From positions 1 to 15,782 of the forward strand of contig CAKSFY010000044.1 of NCBI GenBank assembly GCA_934454035.1: a stretch of DNA of 15,782 nt. The letters are read 5' to 3'. Of the stretch, positions 5,212 to 12,588 are shown piece after piece. A program made the translations under genes and the position numbers. Source of the DNA: an uncultured Clostridia bacterium. Its GTDB lineage: Bacteria > Bacillota > Clostridia > UBA1381. The notes under the pieces were generated by a model. The model made no database searches. It worked only from the letters and a program-made list of their open reading frames with translations, and had not been told where the DNA came from. Each line of letters begins with the position of its first letter. Position 1 is the stretch's first letter.

Positions 5212-7134
5212 ATGACAAAAAGAACAGATTGGGACGGAATAAGCGAAATGCAGCTGTATCTTTTTAATGAGGGTACTGATTTTAAATCATATAATATGCT
5301 CGGGGCACACAAGACCGGCAAAGGGTATCGGTTTGCGGTATGGGCACCCAATGCCGAAAGTGTGGCGCTTGCCGGAGATTTTAACGGTTGGACCGGCAGC
5401 GGATATGAAATGGAGAAAATCGGCACAACCGGCGTCTGGTACGGAGTATTTTTGGATATAACGGACGGCATGTTTTACAAATATGCAATAAAAGGAAAAA
5501 ACGGCGAAACAGTCTTAAAAGCTGACCCGTATGCCTTTTACTCGGAGCTTCGCCCTGCAACCGCATCGGTGGTAAGGGATATTTCCGGCTATGAATGGAA
5601 GGACGAAAAATGGCTTGAAAAGAGAAAAAAGACTCCGCCTTATCATAAGCCGATGCTGATTTACGAAATGCATCCGGGCAGCTGGAAAACCCACCCCGAC
5701 GGCAGCTACTACAACTATGAGGAATACGCGGATTTGATTATTCCCTATCTTAAAAAAATGAATTATACTCATCTTGAACTCATGCCTCTTACAGAATATC
5801 CGTATGACGGTTCGTGGGGGTATCAGGTGACGGGATATTTTTCGGCTACAAGCCGATACGGGACTCCCGAGCAGCTTAAGTCGTTTATAGATTCGTGCCA
5901 CAAAAACGGTATAGCGGTTATCATGGACTGGGTACCGGCGCATTTTCCCAAGGACAGGCACGGACTTTATATGTTTGACGGAGGTCCGACCTTTGAGTAT
6001 GCGGATTCCAGACTCGGTGAGCATAAGGATTGGGGAACGATGGTATTTGACTACTCCAAAAAGGAGGTAGTGTCCTTTCTTATGTCGTCCGCATTTTTCT
6101 GGGCGGAGGAGTTCCATATAGACGGGCTCAGAGTAGACGCAGTATCATCTATGCTTTACCGCGACTACAGCCGAAGAGACGGCGAATGGGTGGCAAATAA
6201 ATTCGGCGGCAGAGAAAATCTCGAAGCAGTGGAATTTTTGCAGACATTAAATAAAGTGATGTTCAAAAACTTTCCGAATATACTGATGATTGCCGAAGAA
6301 TCGACTGCATGGAACAAGGTCACCGGCGACATCAGAGACGGCGGTCTGGGGTTCAACTACAAATGGAATATGGGCTGGATGAACGATTCGCTCCGGTATA
6401 TGGCAATGGACCCCTATTTCAGGAAATCCAATCACAACCTGCTGACCTTTCTTATGTGCTATGCGTATTCGGAAAACTTTATACTTCCGCTGTCGCATGA
6501 CGAGGTGGTTCACGGAAAGCGCTCGCTGATTGACAAAATGTTTGGGGATTATGAGCAGAAATTTAAGTCGTACCGCGCTTTTTTGGCATATTATATGTCC
6601 ATGCCGGGTAAAAAGCTTTTATTTATGGGCGGCGAGTTCGGGCAGTTCATCGAATGGAGATATGACGAGCAGCTTGAATGGCAGCTTTTGGATATGGAAA
6701 AGCACAGAAAATTGTCCGAATATGTAAAGGAACTCAATAAATTTTATCTTGACCACAAATCATTCTGGGAAAAGGAGGACAGCTGGGACGGATTTGCATG
6801 GATTGACAGTGACGACTGTGACAATTCGGTTTTGACCTATTTAAGAAAGGGCAAAAAAGAAAATACTGTTGTCGCACTGAATTTTACGCCGGTAAAAAGA
6901 GAAAAATACAGAGTAGGAGTCCCGGAAAAGGGCAGCTATGAGATTGTTTTTTCAAGCGAATGGAAAAAGTTCGGCGGCGATAAAGTAAAAAGGCAGAAGC
7001 TTTTTAAGGCGGAGAACATTCCGCACGGCGAAATGCCTTATTCCATAGAGGCGGACCTGGAGGGTCTGTCGGCTGTATATATTGAAAAATCAAAGAAAAC
7101 ATCCGCAAAACAAGCGGCGAAAGGAGCGAAATAA
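5212..7134 (+). CDS. glgB: 1,4-alpha-glucan branching enzyme
   Basis: Forms alpha-1,6 branches in glycogen by cutting an alpha-1,4 chain and moving it to a 6-hydroxyl. The 640-residue protein has a CBM48-type beta domain (about residues 35-115; FAVWAPNAESVALAGDFNGW), a GH13 barrel (about 145-490) and an alpha-amylase C-terminal beta domain (about 520-630). The catalytic triad is visible: nucleophile Asp309 in DGLRVDAVSSMLYRDY, acid/base Glu362 in MIAEEST, and Asp430 in LPLSHDEVVHGK. The spacings (+53, +68) equal those of E. coli GlgB (405, 458, 526). It lacks the extra N-terminal beta domain found in the longer E. coli enzyme. A lysine- and alanine-rich tail follows the last domain. It is the first gene of the operon; glgC begins 4 nt after its stop codon. 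Confidence 0.97.
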   Translation: MTKRTDWDGISEMQLYLFNEGTDFKSYNMLGAHKTGKGYRFAVWAPNAESVALAGDFNGWTGSGYEMEKIGTTGVWYGVFLDITDGMFYKYAIKGKNGETVLKADPYAFYSELRPATASVVRDISGYEWKDEKWLEKRKKTPPYHKPMLIYEMHPGSWKTHPDGSYYNYEEYADLIIPYLKKMNYTHLELMPLTEYPYDGSWGYQVTGYFSATSRYGTPEQLKSFIDSCHKNGIAVIMDWVPAHFPKDRHGLYMFDGGPTFEYADSRLGEHKDWGTMVFDYSKKEVVSFLMSSAFFWAEEFHIDGLRVDAVSSMLYRDYSRRDGEWVANKFGGRENLEAVEFLQTLNKVMFKNFPNILMIAEESTAWNKVTGDIRDGGLGFNYKWNMGWMNDSLRYMAMDPYFRKSNHNLLTFLMCYAYSENFILPLSHDEVVHGKRSLIDKMFGDYEQKFKSYRAFLAYYMSMPGKKLLFMGGEFGQFIEWRYDEQLEWQLLDMEKHRKLSEYVKELNKFYLDHKSFWEKEDSWDGFAWIDSDDCDNSVLTYLRKGKKENTVVALNFTPVKREKYRVGVPEKGSYEIVFSSEWKKFGGDKVKRQKLFKAENIPHGEMPYSIEADLEGLSAVYIEKSKKTSAKQAAKGAK

Positions 7135-7138
7135 AATA

Positions 7139-8353
7139 ATGAGAAAAAAGGAATGTATGGCAATGATTCTTGCCGGAGGGCAGGGAAGCCGTCTCGGCGC
7201 TTTGACAAAAAATATTGCAAAGCCCGCCGTTCCGTTCGGAGGGAAATACAAAATAATAGATTTTCCGCTTTCAAACTGCGTTCATTCGGGTATCTATACC
7301 GTAGGTGTACTGACTCAGTATCAGCCGCTGGAGCTCAATACCTACATAGGTAACGGGAATCCGTGGGACTTAAACAGGAACGACGGAGGCGTGTATGTGC
7401 TGCCGCCGTATCAGAGCCAAAAAGCAGGAGAATGGTACAAGGGTACCGCGAACGCGATATATCAGAATCTGGGATTTATGGAGGGGTTTGAACCGGAAAA
7501 CGTTTTGATTTTGTCGGGCGATCATATTTATAAAATGCACTACGGCGAAATGCTCAAGGCTCACAAAAAATCCGGTGCGGCAATAACAATTGCGGTTATG
7601 CCCGTACCCTGGGAGGAAGCAAGCCGTTTCGGAATCATGAATGTCGATGAAACAGGTGCCATAACCGAATTTGAGGAAAAGCCCAAAAACCCAAAAAGCA
7701 ATCTTGCGTCAATGGGAATTTATATATTTGACTACAATATATTAAAAAAATATCTGATTGAGGATGAAAACGACCCGGAATCGTCAAATGATTTCGGTAA
7801 AAATATAATCCCGAAAATGCTTGCCAATCATGAAAAAATGTTCAGCTGGAAATTTGAGGGATACTGGAAAGATGTCGGAACCGTTCAGAGTCTGTGGGAG
7901 GCAAATATGGATTTGTTGGGAGACAAGCCTGCATTTGATATAGACGACAGATTCTGGAGAATATACTCAAGAACTTTTGCACTTGCTCCCCATTATGTCG
8001 GAAAAAATGCAAAAATTACGAACAGTACGGTCACAGAGGGCTGCATTATAGACGGAACCGTGGAACATTCCATAATTTCAAGCGGAGTGTCAATAGGCTC
8101 GGGAAGTGTAATAAGAGATTCGGTGATTATGCCGGGTGCTTCCGTAGGCTGCAATACGGTGATTGAAAAATGCGTTATCGGAAGCGGAGCAAAAATCGGC
8201 AGCGGAGCGGTAATCGGCAGAGAAGAATCGGAAGAAAATCCGTATAAATCCGCCATGTGCACGCACGGAATAGTCCTTGTCGAAAGCGGAGCGCAAGTGG
8301 ATAACAATGCCGTGATTTTCAAAGGCTCGATGGTAGAAAACCGGAATTTATAA
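7139..8353 (+). CDS. glgC: Glucose-1-phosphate adenylyltransferase, catalytic subunit
   Basis: Makes ADP-glucose and pyrophosphate from ATP and glucose-1-phosphate, the committed step of glycogen synthesis. The 404-residue protein has the nucleotidyltransferase motif LAGGQGSRLGALT (residues 11-23), the conserved PVPFGGKYKIIDFPLSN-type block (here PAVPFGGKYKIIDF), the catalytic Asp128 in LSGDHIYKM, and Lys181 in EEKP, equivalent to the glucose-1-phosphate-binding lysine. From about residue 290 a left-handed beta-helix domain is seen as hexapeptide-like repeats (ITNSTV, GCIIDG, VSIGSGSVIRDSVIMPG). The ATG at 7139 is chosen because AAGGAG (7121-7126) precedes it and the protein then starts with the usual MRKKECMAMILAGG; the frame is open further upstream but overlaps glgB. 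It probably acts with GlgD, encoded next. Confidence 0.96.
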   Translation: MRKKECMAMILAGGQGSRLGALTKNIAKPAVPFGGKYKIIDFPLSNCVHSGIYTVGVLTQYQPLELNTYIGNGNPWDLNRNDGGVYVLPPYQSQKAGEWYKGTANAIYQNLGFMEGFEPENVLILSGDHIYKMHYGEMLKAHKKSGAAITIAVMPVPWEEASRFGIMNVDETGAITEFEEKPKNPKSNLASMGIYIFDYNILKKYLIEDENDPESSNDFGKNIIPKMLANHEKMFSWKFEGYWKDVGTVQSLWEANMDLLGDKPAFDIDDRFWRIYSRTFALAPHYVGKNAKITNSTVTEGCIIDGTVEHSIISSGVSIGSGSVIRDSVIMPGASVGCNTVIEKCVIGSGAKIGSGAVIGREESEENPYKSAMCTHGIVLVESGAQVDNNAVIFKGSMVENRNL

Positions 8354-8374
8354 AAGAAGGGATTGAAAACAGAG

Positions 8375-9490
8375 ATGAAAGATACAATGGGCATTATATT
8401 GGCAAATAATGAGACCATACCGCCGATAACGGATAACCGTGCCGTGCTTGCACTCCCTGTTGCAGGGCGTTACCGCGTGATAGATTTTGTTTTGTCCAAT
8501 ATGGCTAATGCCGGAATAACAAATATAGGTGTGGTGACAAAGGAAAATTACTCGTCGCTTATGGATCATATAAAATCGGGCCGTCCGTGGGATTTGGACA
8601 GAAAAAAGCAGGGGCTTAATCTTCTGCCGCCGAATCTGAGCGGAGCAAGCTACACAGGCTGGGGCGGAGATGTGGATATGCTCGCCGGAATCAGAGATTT
8701 TATAAGAAGAAGCCACCAGACATATGTAATACTGTCAATGGGCAGCTACATTTATAATATTGATTTTGATAAAGTAATTGAAGAACATATTTCCAACCAA
8801 GCGGACATAACCGCCGTGTATAAAGATATGAGGGGAACAAAAGAAAGCGAGCTTTCGAGATTTGTTTTGCTCGATATAGACTCAGACGGACGTGTTGTCG
8901 ATATAGAAAGCAAACCGTATTATCCGAAAACTTCAAATGCCGGCATGGACATCTATGTCATGGAAAAAGCGCTTTTGGAAAGTATTATCGACGAATGCTC
9001 CGCAAGAGGAAATCACGATTTTGTAAAGGACGCTCTTGTGCAGAAGCTCGGCGGACTTAGAGTATTCGGATATAAATACTGCGGATATATGGGCAAAATA
9101 GACTCTTTAAAGGCATATTACGAAAATAATATGCAGTTTCTCTCAGCCGAAACGCGAAGAGAGCTTTTCTGGGGCGAGCGCCCGATAAATACAAAAACAA
9201 AGGATCAGCCGCCGACAAAATACGGAAACGAAGCAAAGGTGGAAAACAGCTTTATTTCGGACGGCTGCGTGATAGAGGGCACTGTAATCAATTCGGTCCT
9301 TTCAAGAGCGGTCAAGGTAAAAAAAGGCTCGGTTGTAAAAAATTCCATAATCATGCAGGATTCGGTTGTGGAAAGCGGAGTTGAGCTTGATTATGTGGTT
9401 TTCGACAAAGAAGTCCATATAACAAAAGGCAGACATCTGCTCGGTCAGGAGACATTCCCCTTGGCTATCGCAAAGGGTACCGAGATTTAA
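8375..9490 (+). CDS. glgD: Glucose-1-phosphate adenylyltransferase, GlgD (regulatory) subunit
   Basis: Paralogue of GlgC; in Firmicutes GlgC and GlgD form a mixed enzyme in which GlgD raises the activity of GlgC. The 371-residue protein keeps the fold (AGRYRVIDFVLSNMANAGITNIGVVT, GRPWDLDRKKQGLNLLPP) and a C-terminal beta-helix (FISDGCVIEGTVINSVLS). It has lost the GGxGxRL nucleotide-binding loop at the N-terminus, reading NNETIPPITDNRAV instead. Where GlgC has SGDHIY, it has SMGSYIY, so the catalytic Asp is Ser124. These losses are typical of GlgD and argue against independent catalysis. The start is uncertain: ATG at 8375 has AGAAGGG 13 nt before it, and a TTG at 8363 would add four residues but lies only 1 nt from that site. 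It follows glgC by 21 nt. Confidence 0.94.
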   Translation: MKDTMGIILANNETIPPITDNRAVLALPVAGRYRVIDFVLSNMANAGITNIGVVTKENYSSLMDHIKSGRPWDLDRKKQGLNLLPPNLSGASYTGWGGDVDMLAGIRDFIRRSHQTYVILSMGSYIYNIDFDKVIEEHISNQADITAVYKDMRGTKESELSRFVLLDIDSDGRVVDIESKPYYPKTSNAGMDIYVMEKALLESIIDECSARGNHDFVKDALVQKLGGLRVFGYKYCGYMGKIDSLKAYYENNMQFLSAETRRELFWGERPINTKTKDQPPTKYGNEAKVENSFISDGCVIEGTVINSVLSRAVKVKKGSVVKNSIIMQDSVVESGVELDYVVFDKEVHITKGRHLLGQETFPLAIAKGTEI

Positions 9491-9512
9491 AGCTGCTTAA
9501 GGAGAGAGCCGG

Positions 9513-10331
9513 GTGAAGATATTAAAAAGATTGATTTCGATTATAACTAAGGGTATGGACGACAATGTGATGGTTTATGCCGCTCAGTCCGCATATTATC
9601 TTGTATTGTCGGTGATTCCCTTTATTATGATACTCTTGTCGGTGGTGCAGTTTTTTATCCCGATTGATAAAGCGGAAATTATAAAACGCATCCCGACCGT
9701 GCTTTCAGCGGATATACAGGCATATTTTAAAGGAATTATAAACGAAATTTTTGCAAAACCGGCAATATCGCTGATTTCGGCAAGTGCGATTACAACTCTT
9801 TGGTCAGCCTCGCGCGGTTTTGCTGCAATGGAACGCGGAGTAAAAAAAGTATATTCCATTCCGAAAAGAAAGTATTTTATTATTGACATACTTTTATCGT
9901 TTGTGTATACTGTGATTTTCACCGTTGTGCTTGTTTTATTCCTTGCCATAATCGTATTCGGGAAAGCATTGCTGTTTGTGATAGATAAGCATATGCCGTG
10001 GCTTTATATAAACATAAGCAGCTTTCGGTATGTGATTTTCTTTGCGGCATCAATTGCGTTTTTCACAATATTGTACGCAAGCTTTACAAGCCCGAAAATA
10101 AAGCTCAGGTATCATCTGCCCGGGGCAGCTTTTACCGGAACGGGCTGGGTACTCTTTTCGTATATTTTTTCGGTTTACATAAACAATTTTGCGAATTACT
10201 CGAGAATATACGGAAGCCTGACAGCTATTGTGCTTATGATGCTTTGGCTTTACAGCTGTATGACGATACTTCTGTACGGAGCGGAAATCAATGCGGCGAT
10301 ATTAAAATATAAAAATGAAGAATATTTATAG
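9513..10331 (+). CDS. YihY/BrkB-family (UPF0761) inner-membrane protein
   Basis: Polytopic membrane protein of the YihY/virulence factor BrkB family, sometimes annotated as ribonuclease BN by mistake; molecular function is not established. About six membrane segments are seen in 272 residues (about 27-49, 86-105, 124-158, 172-192, 205-226, 236-262). The family marks are present: YAAQSAYYLVLSVIPF near 23-38, the TTLWSASRGFAAMERGVKKVY block near 92-112, and the C-terminal YGSLTAIVLMMLWLYSCMTILLYGAEINA. The start is GTG at 9513, supported by AAGGAGAG 8 nt upstream. It follows glgD by 22 nt with no terminator between, so it is cotranscribed with the glycogen genes; no functional link to glycogen is known to me. 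Confidence 0.92.
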   Translation: MKILKRLISIITKGMDDNVMVYAAQSAYYLVLSVIPFIMILLSVVQFFIPIDKAEIIKRIPTVLSADIQAYFKGIINEIFAKPAISLISASAITTLWSASRGFAAMERGVKKVYSIPKRKYFIIDILLSFVYTVIFTVVLVLFLAIIVFGKALLFVIDKHMPWLYINISSFRYVIFFAASIAFFTILYASFTSPKIKLRYHLPGAAFTGTGWVLFSYIFSVYINNFANYSRIYGSLTAIVLMMLWLYSCMTILLYGAEINAAILKYKNEEYL

Positions 10332-10361
10332 TTTTAAAAAAGACGATTCGTAAGACAATAT

Positions 10362-10403
10362 AATCGGCAGCTGCACCGCGGCGGTGAATGACAGTCCGAT
10401 TTT
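10362..10403 (+). terminator. Possible weak terminator hairpin after yihY
   Basis: AATCGG (10362-10367) pairs with CCGATT (10396-10401); inside, CTG/CAG (10371-10373 with 10392-10394) and CACC/GGTG (10374-10377 with 10383-10386) extend the fold, and four T (10400-10403) close it. The stem is interrupted and the T run short, so termination would be inefficient. It may equally be one arm of the repeat element that fills this intergenic region. Confidence 0.35.
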
Positions 10404-10535
10404 GCCCTCCGCTTCGCCCCCGTTTTGCCTCCCTTGCCTAAAGGGAGGGGGACCGCGTAAGCGGTGGAGGGATTCTCAGAGCCGAGGTGTGACCTAGCCG
10501 CAGCGAGATGTGGACCGCGCAAGCGGTGGAGGGAT
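10362..10535. repeat. GC-rich palindromic intergenic repeat element
   Basis: The gap between yihY and proC (10332-10637, 306 nt) is far richer in GC than the flanking DNA and is built of palindromes. CCTCCCTT (10428-10435) pairs with AAGGGAGG (10441-10448). A 24-nt unit occurs twice, at 10450-10473 and 10512-10535, with one difference. Each copy contains ACCGC-GNAA-GCGGT, a 5-bp hairpin with a GNRA-type loop (GTAA at 10457-10460, GCAA at 10519-10522), followed by GGAGGGAT. Similar intergenic repeats are common in gut Clostridia; this last statement is from general knowledge and no family name is claimed. The remaining part (10541-10637) holds only the proC ribosome site (GGAGGA, 10625-10630). 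Confidence 0.75.
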
Positions 10536-10540
10536 ATAAT
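10511..10540 (+). promoter_or_regulatory. Possible promoter for the proC operon at the edge of the repeat
   Basis: A perfect TATAAT (10535-10540) begins at the last base of the second repeat unit. TGGACC (10511-10516; four of six consensus -35 bases) lies 18 nt upstream and is part of that unit. The next gene is proC, whose ATG is about 90 nt downstream of the expected start. The -10 is good and the -35 weak. Confidence 0.45.
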
Positions 10541-10637
10541 AAAAAAAAGAATCTCCGAAAACGGTGAGGAATACACCGAAAAGAATGCATCAGTTTACAA
10601 TCAGCGAAAATTTATACTTACAACGGAGGAAAAAGTT

Positions 10638-11429
10638 ATGACAATAGGATTTATAGGCATCGGAAATATGGGAGGGGCAATGCTCGGCGGAGCAATCCGC
10701 TCGGGGCACTTCAAGCCGGAGGATATTTACGCTTCGGATATAAGCCGGGACGCACTCCAAAAAATAAAGGACGAATATAAAATCAATACCGCAAAGGATA
10801 ACAAGGAAGCAGCAGGCTGCGACATGCTTATTCTTGCAGTAAAGCCGCAGTTTTTGTACGGTGTGATTGATGATATAAAAGACTCGGTGAGCAGTGAAAC
10901 ACTTATCGTTTCGATTGCAGCCGGGCAGAGTATAGAAAAAATAGAAAATGCTTTCGGCAAAAAAATCAGGCTCGTAAGAGTTATGCCCAACACTCCGGCA
11001 CTTGTCGGAGAAGCAATGTCCGCAATATCCGGAAACGAAAATGTTCTGCCCGAACAAATGAATACCGTAAAGGAATTTTTTGAATGTTTCGGGAAAGCGG
11101 AAATCGTTCCCGAAAAGCTGATGGATGCGGTAACCGGTGTATCCGGTTCGTCGCCGGCATATATCTTTATGCTTATTGAAGCAATGGCGGACGCTGCGGT
11201 AAATGCCGGAATGATGCGGTCGCAGGCTTATATTTTTGCCGCACAGGCAGTTTTGGGTTCGGCAAAAATGGTTTTGGAAACGGGACTTCATCCCGGTATT
11301 TTAAAAGATATGGTCTGCTCGCCTGCAGGTACTACAATAGAAGCAGTAAAAACTCTGGAGGATAAGGGCTTTCGCTCTGCGGTTATGGACGCAATCGATG
11401 TATGCGTTAAAAAATCGCAATCCATGTAG
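10638..11429 (+). CDS. proC: Pyrroline-5-carboxylate reductase
   Basis: Reduces 1-pyrroline-5-carboxylate to proline with NAD(P)H, the last step of proline synthesis. The 263-residue protein opens with the dinucleotide-binding loop GFIGIGNMGGAM (residues 4-15), contains the LAVKPQ block near 65-70 and VRVMPNTPALVGEAMSAISG near 115-134, and ends with the family signature around SPAGTTIEAVKTLEDKGF (Pro229, Gly231, Thr232-233). The ATG at 10638 has GGAGGA 7 nt upstream and starts exactly at the fold; the frame is open back to 10464 but that part lies in the repeat element and is not protein-like. It is the first gene of a six-gene run; coaE begins 12 nt after its stop codon. No proA or proB is in the window. 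Confidence 0.96.
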   Translation: MTIGFIGIGNMGGAMLGGAIRSGHFKPEDIYASDISRDALQKIKDEYKINTAKDNKEAAGCDMLILAVKPQFLYGVIDDIKDSVSSETLIVSIAAGQSIEKIENAFGKKIRLVRVMPNTPALVGEAMSAISGNENVLPEQMNTVKEFFECFGKAEIVPEKLMDAVTGVSGSSPAYIFMLIEAMADAAVNAGMMRSQAYIFAAQAVLGSAKMVLETGLHPGILKDMVCSPAGTTIEAVKTLEDKGFRSAVMDAIDVCVKKSQSM

Positions 11430-11441
11430 ACGGAGGTTTTT

Positions 11442-12029
11442 ATGCTGATAGGTATAACCGGCGGAAGCGGAAGCGGAAAAAGTGCAGCGGCAAGGGTATT
11501 TGCCGAAAACGGAGCACATATTATAGACGCCGACAAAGAGGCGCGAACCGTCACAAAAAAAGGCAGTCCGGCACTTTCGGATATAAAAAAAAGCTTCGGC
11601 AGCGAATATATCGGCGATGACGGCGAGCTGCAAAGAAAAAAACTCGGAAGCCTTGTATTTTCCGATAGGAAAAAGCTTGATGAACTTAATAAGATAATAA
11701 ACAAATACATACGTCTTGATATTGATGAAAAAATAAAAAATGCCGAAAGCAGTATTGTCGTGCTCGATGCACCGCTTCTGATAGAATACGGACTGGATAA
11801 AAAATGTGATTATGTTATCGCTGTTCTTGCGGACAGAGACATCAGAATAAAAAGGATAACCGAAAGAGACGGCTTGTCTTATGAGGATGCCGAAAACAGA
11901 ATCAATTCGCAAAAAAATGATGAATATTATCTTGAAAAAGCCGACTATATAGTGTATAATAATCATACAGAGGAGGATATTAAAAGTCAAATATATAAAA
12001 TTATCCGTGAATTAAAGGAGAAACAGTGA
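11442..12029 (+). CDS. coaE: Dephospho-CoA kinase
   Basis: Phosphorylates dephospho-CoA on the ribose 3'-hydroxyl with ATP, the last step of coenzyme A synthesis. The 195-residue protein has the P-loop GITGGSGSGKS (residues 4-14), the IIDADKEAR motif (Asp29, Asp31), the LDAPLLIEYGLDKKCD lid-proximal block near residues 107-122, and RITERDGLSYEDAENRINSQ, matching the family's conserved R...R...Q stretch. Length is usual (about 200). GGAGG lies 5 nt before the ATG. Its stop codon overlaps the start of the next gene (GTGA, 12026-12029), so the two are translationally coupled; coaE followed by a small lytic transglycosylase is an arrangement I know from other Clostridia. Confidence 0.95.
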   Translation: MLIGITGGSGSGKSAAARVFAENGAHIIDADKEARTVTKKGSPALSDIKKSFGSEYIGDDGELQRKKLGSLVFSDRKKLDELNKIINKYIRLDIDEKIKNAESSIVVLDAPLLIEYGLDKKCDYVIAVLADRDIRIKRITERDGLSYEDAENRINSQKNDEYYLEKADYIVYNNHTEEDIKSQIYKIIRELKEKQ

Positions 12030-12571
12030 AAAAAATAATAAAAATTTGCATATGGCTTGTTCTTCTCACAGTGCTTGCAAATGTGCTTAGGCTTGCGGCA
12101 GATAAAGTTATCGGATTTATTTATCCTCTCAAATATGAAAACTATATCGAAGAGTACTCCGCAGAATACGGACTTGATAAATATTTCGTCATGGCGGTAA
12201 TAAAAGCGGAAAGCAATTATGAACCGGCGGCACATTCGGGAAAAGCGCGCGGACTCATGCAGATAACCGCCGACACTGCAAAGTGGATAGCGGAAAAAAT
12301 GCAGATTGATTTTTCGGAAGATGATATTGAAGATCCCAAAACAAATATAAGTATGGGCTGCTATTATCTTGATTATCTGGAAAATATGTATCATGATGAT
12401 GTGCTTGTGCTGGCTGCATACAATGCAGGAATGGGAAACGTTGCAAAGTGGCTGGAGGACGAAAACTGCAGTCTCGATTCGGTCACACTTGACTATATCC
12501 CTTTCGGAGAAACAAGACGGTATATTAAAAAGGTAGAAAGATATTATAAAGTATATAAAAAATTATATTAG
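12026..12571 (+). CDS. Small membrane-anchored lytic transglycosylase (SLT domain)
   Basis: Cleaves peptidoglycan between N-acetylmuramic acid and N-acetylglucosamine, probably outside the membrane. The 181-residue protein has a basic start and one hydrophobic segment (about residues 4-24; IIKICIWLVLLTVLANVLRL), without a lipobox or clear signal peptidase site, so it is likely an N-terminal anchor. The Slt70-type catalytic domain fills the rest: AVIKAESNYEP with catalytic Glu62, GLMQITADTAKWIA near 76-89, and ISMGCYYLDYL followed by VLAAYNAGMGNVAKWL near 132-147. The start is GTG at 12026, supported by AAAGGAG 5 nt upstream, overlapping the coaE stop codon by 4 nt. It sits four genes from the end of an operon with uppP, also an envelope gene. 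Confidence 0.92.
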   Translation: MKKIIKICIWLVLLTVLANVLRLAADKVIGFIYPLKYENYIEEYSAEYGLDKYFVMAVIKAESNYEPAAHSGKARGLMQITADTAKWIAEKMQIDFSEDDIEDPKTNISMGCYYLDYLENMYHDDVLVLAAYNAGMGNVAKWLEDENCSLDSVTLDYIPFGETRRYIKKVERYYKVYKKLY

Positions 12572-12588
12572 AAAGGCGGAACAGAGCT

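Noticed and set aside
4947..5471. 174-residue minus-strand reading frame overlapping the glgB start
   Set aside because: It is antisense to glgB and crosses the glgB promoter; no domain or ribosome site is seen.
10334..10576. 80-residue minus-strand reading frame (contains ENPSTAYAVPLPLGKG)
   Set aside because: It is a translation of the palindromic repeat element, with no ribosome site and no protein-like composition; such peptides are spurious products of these repeats.
10464..10637. Upstream extension of proC in frame
   Set aside because: The extension is encoded by the repeat and lacks a ribosome site, while the ATG at 10638 has GGAGGA and starts exactly at the dinucleotide fold.
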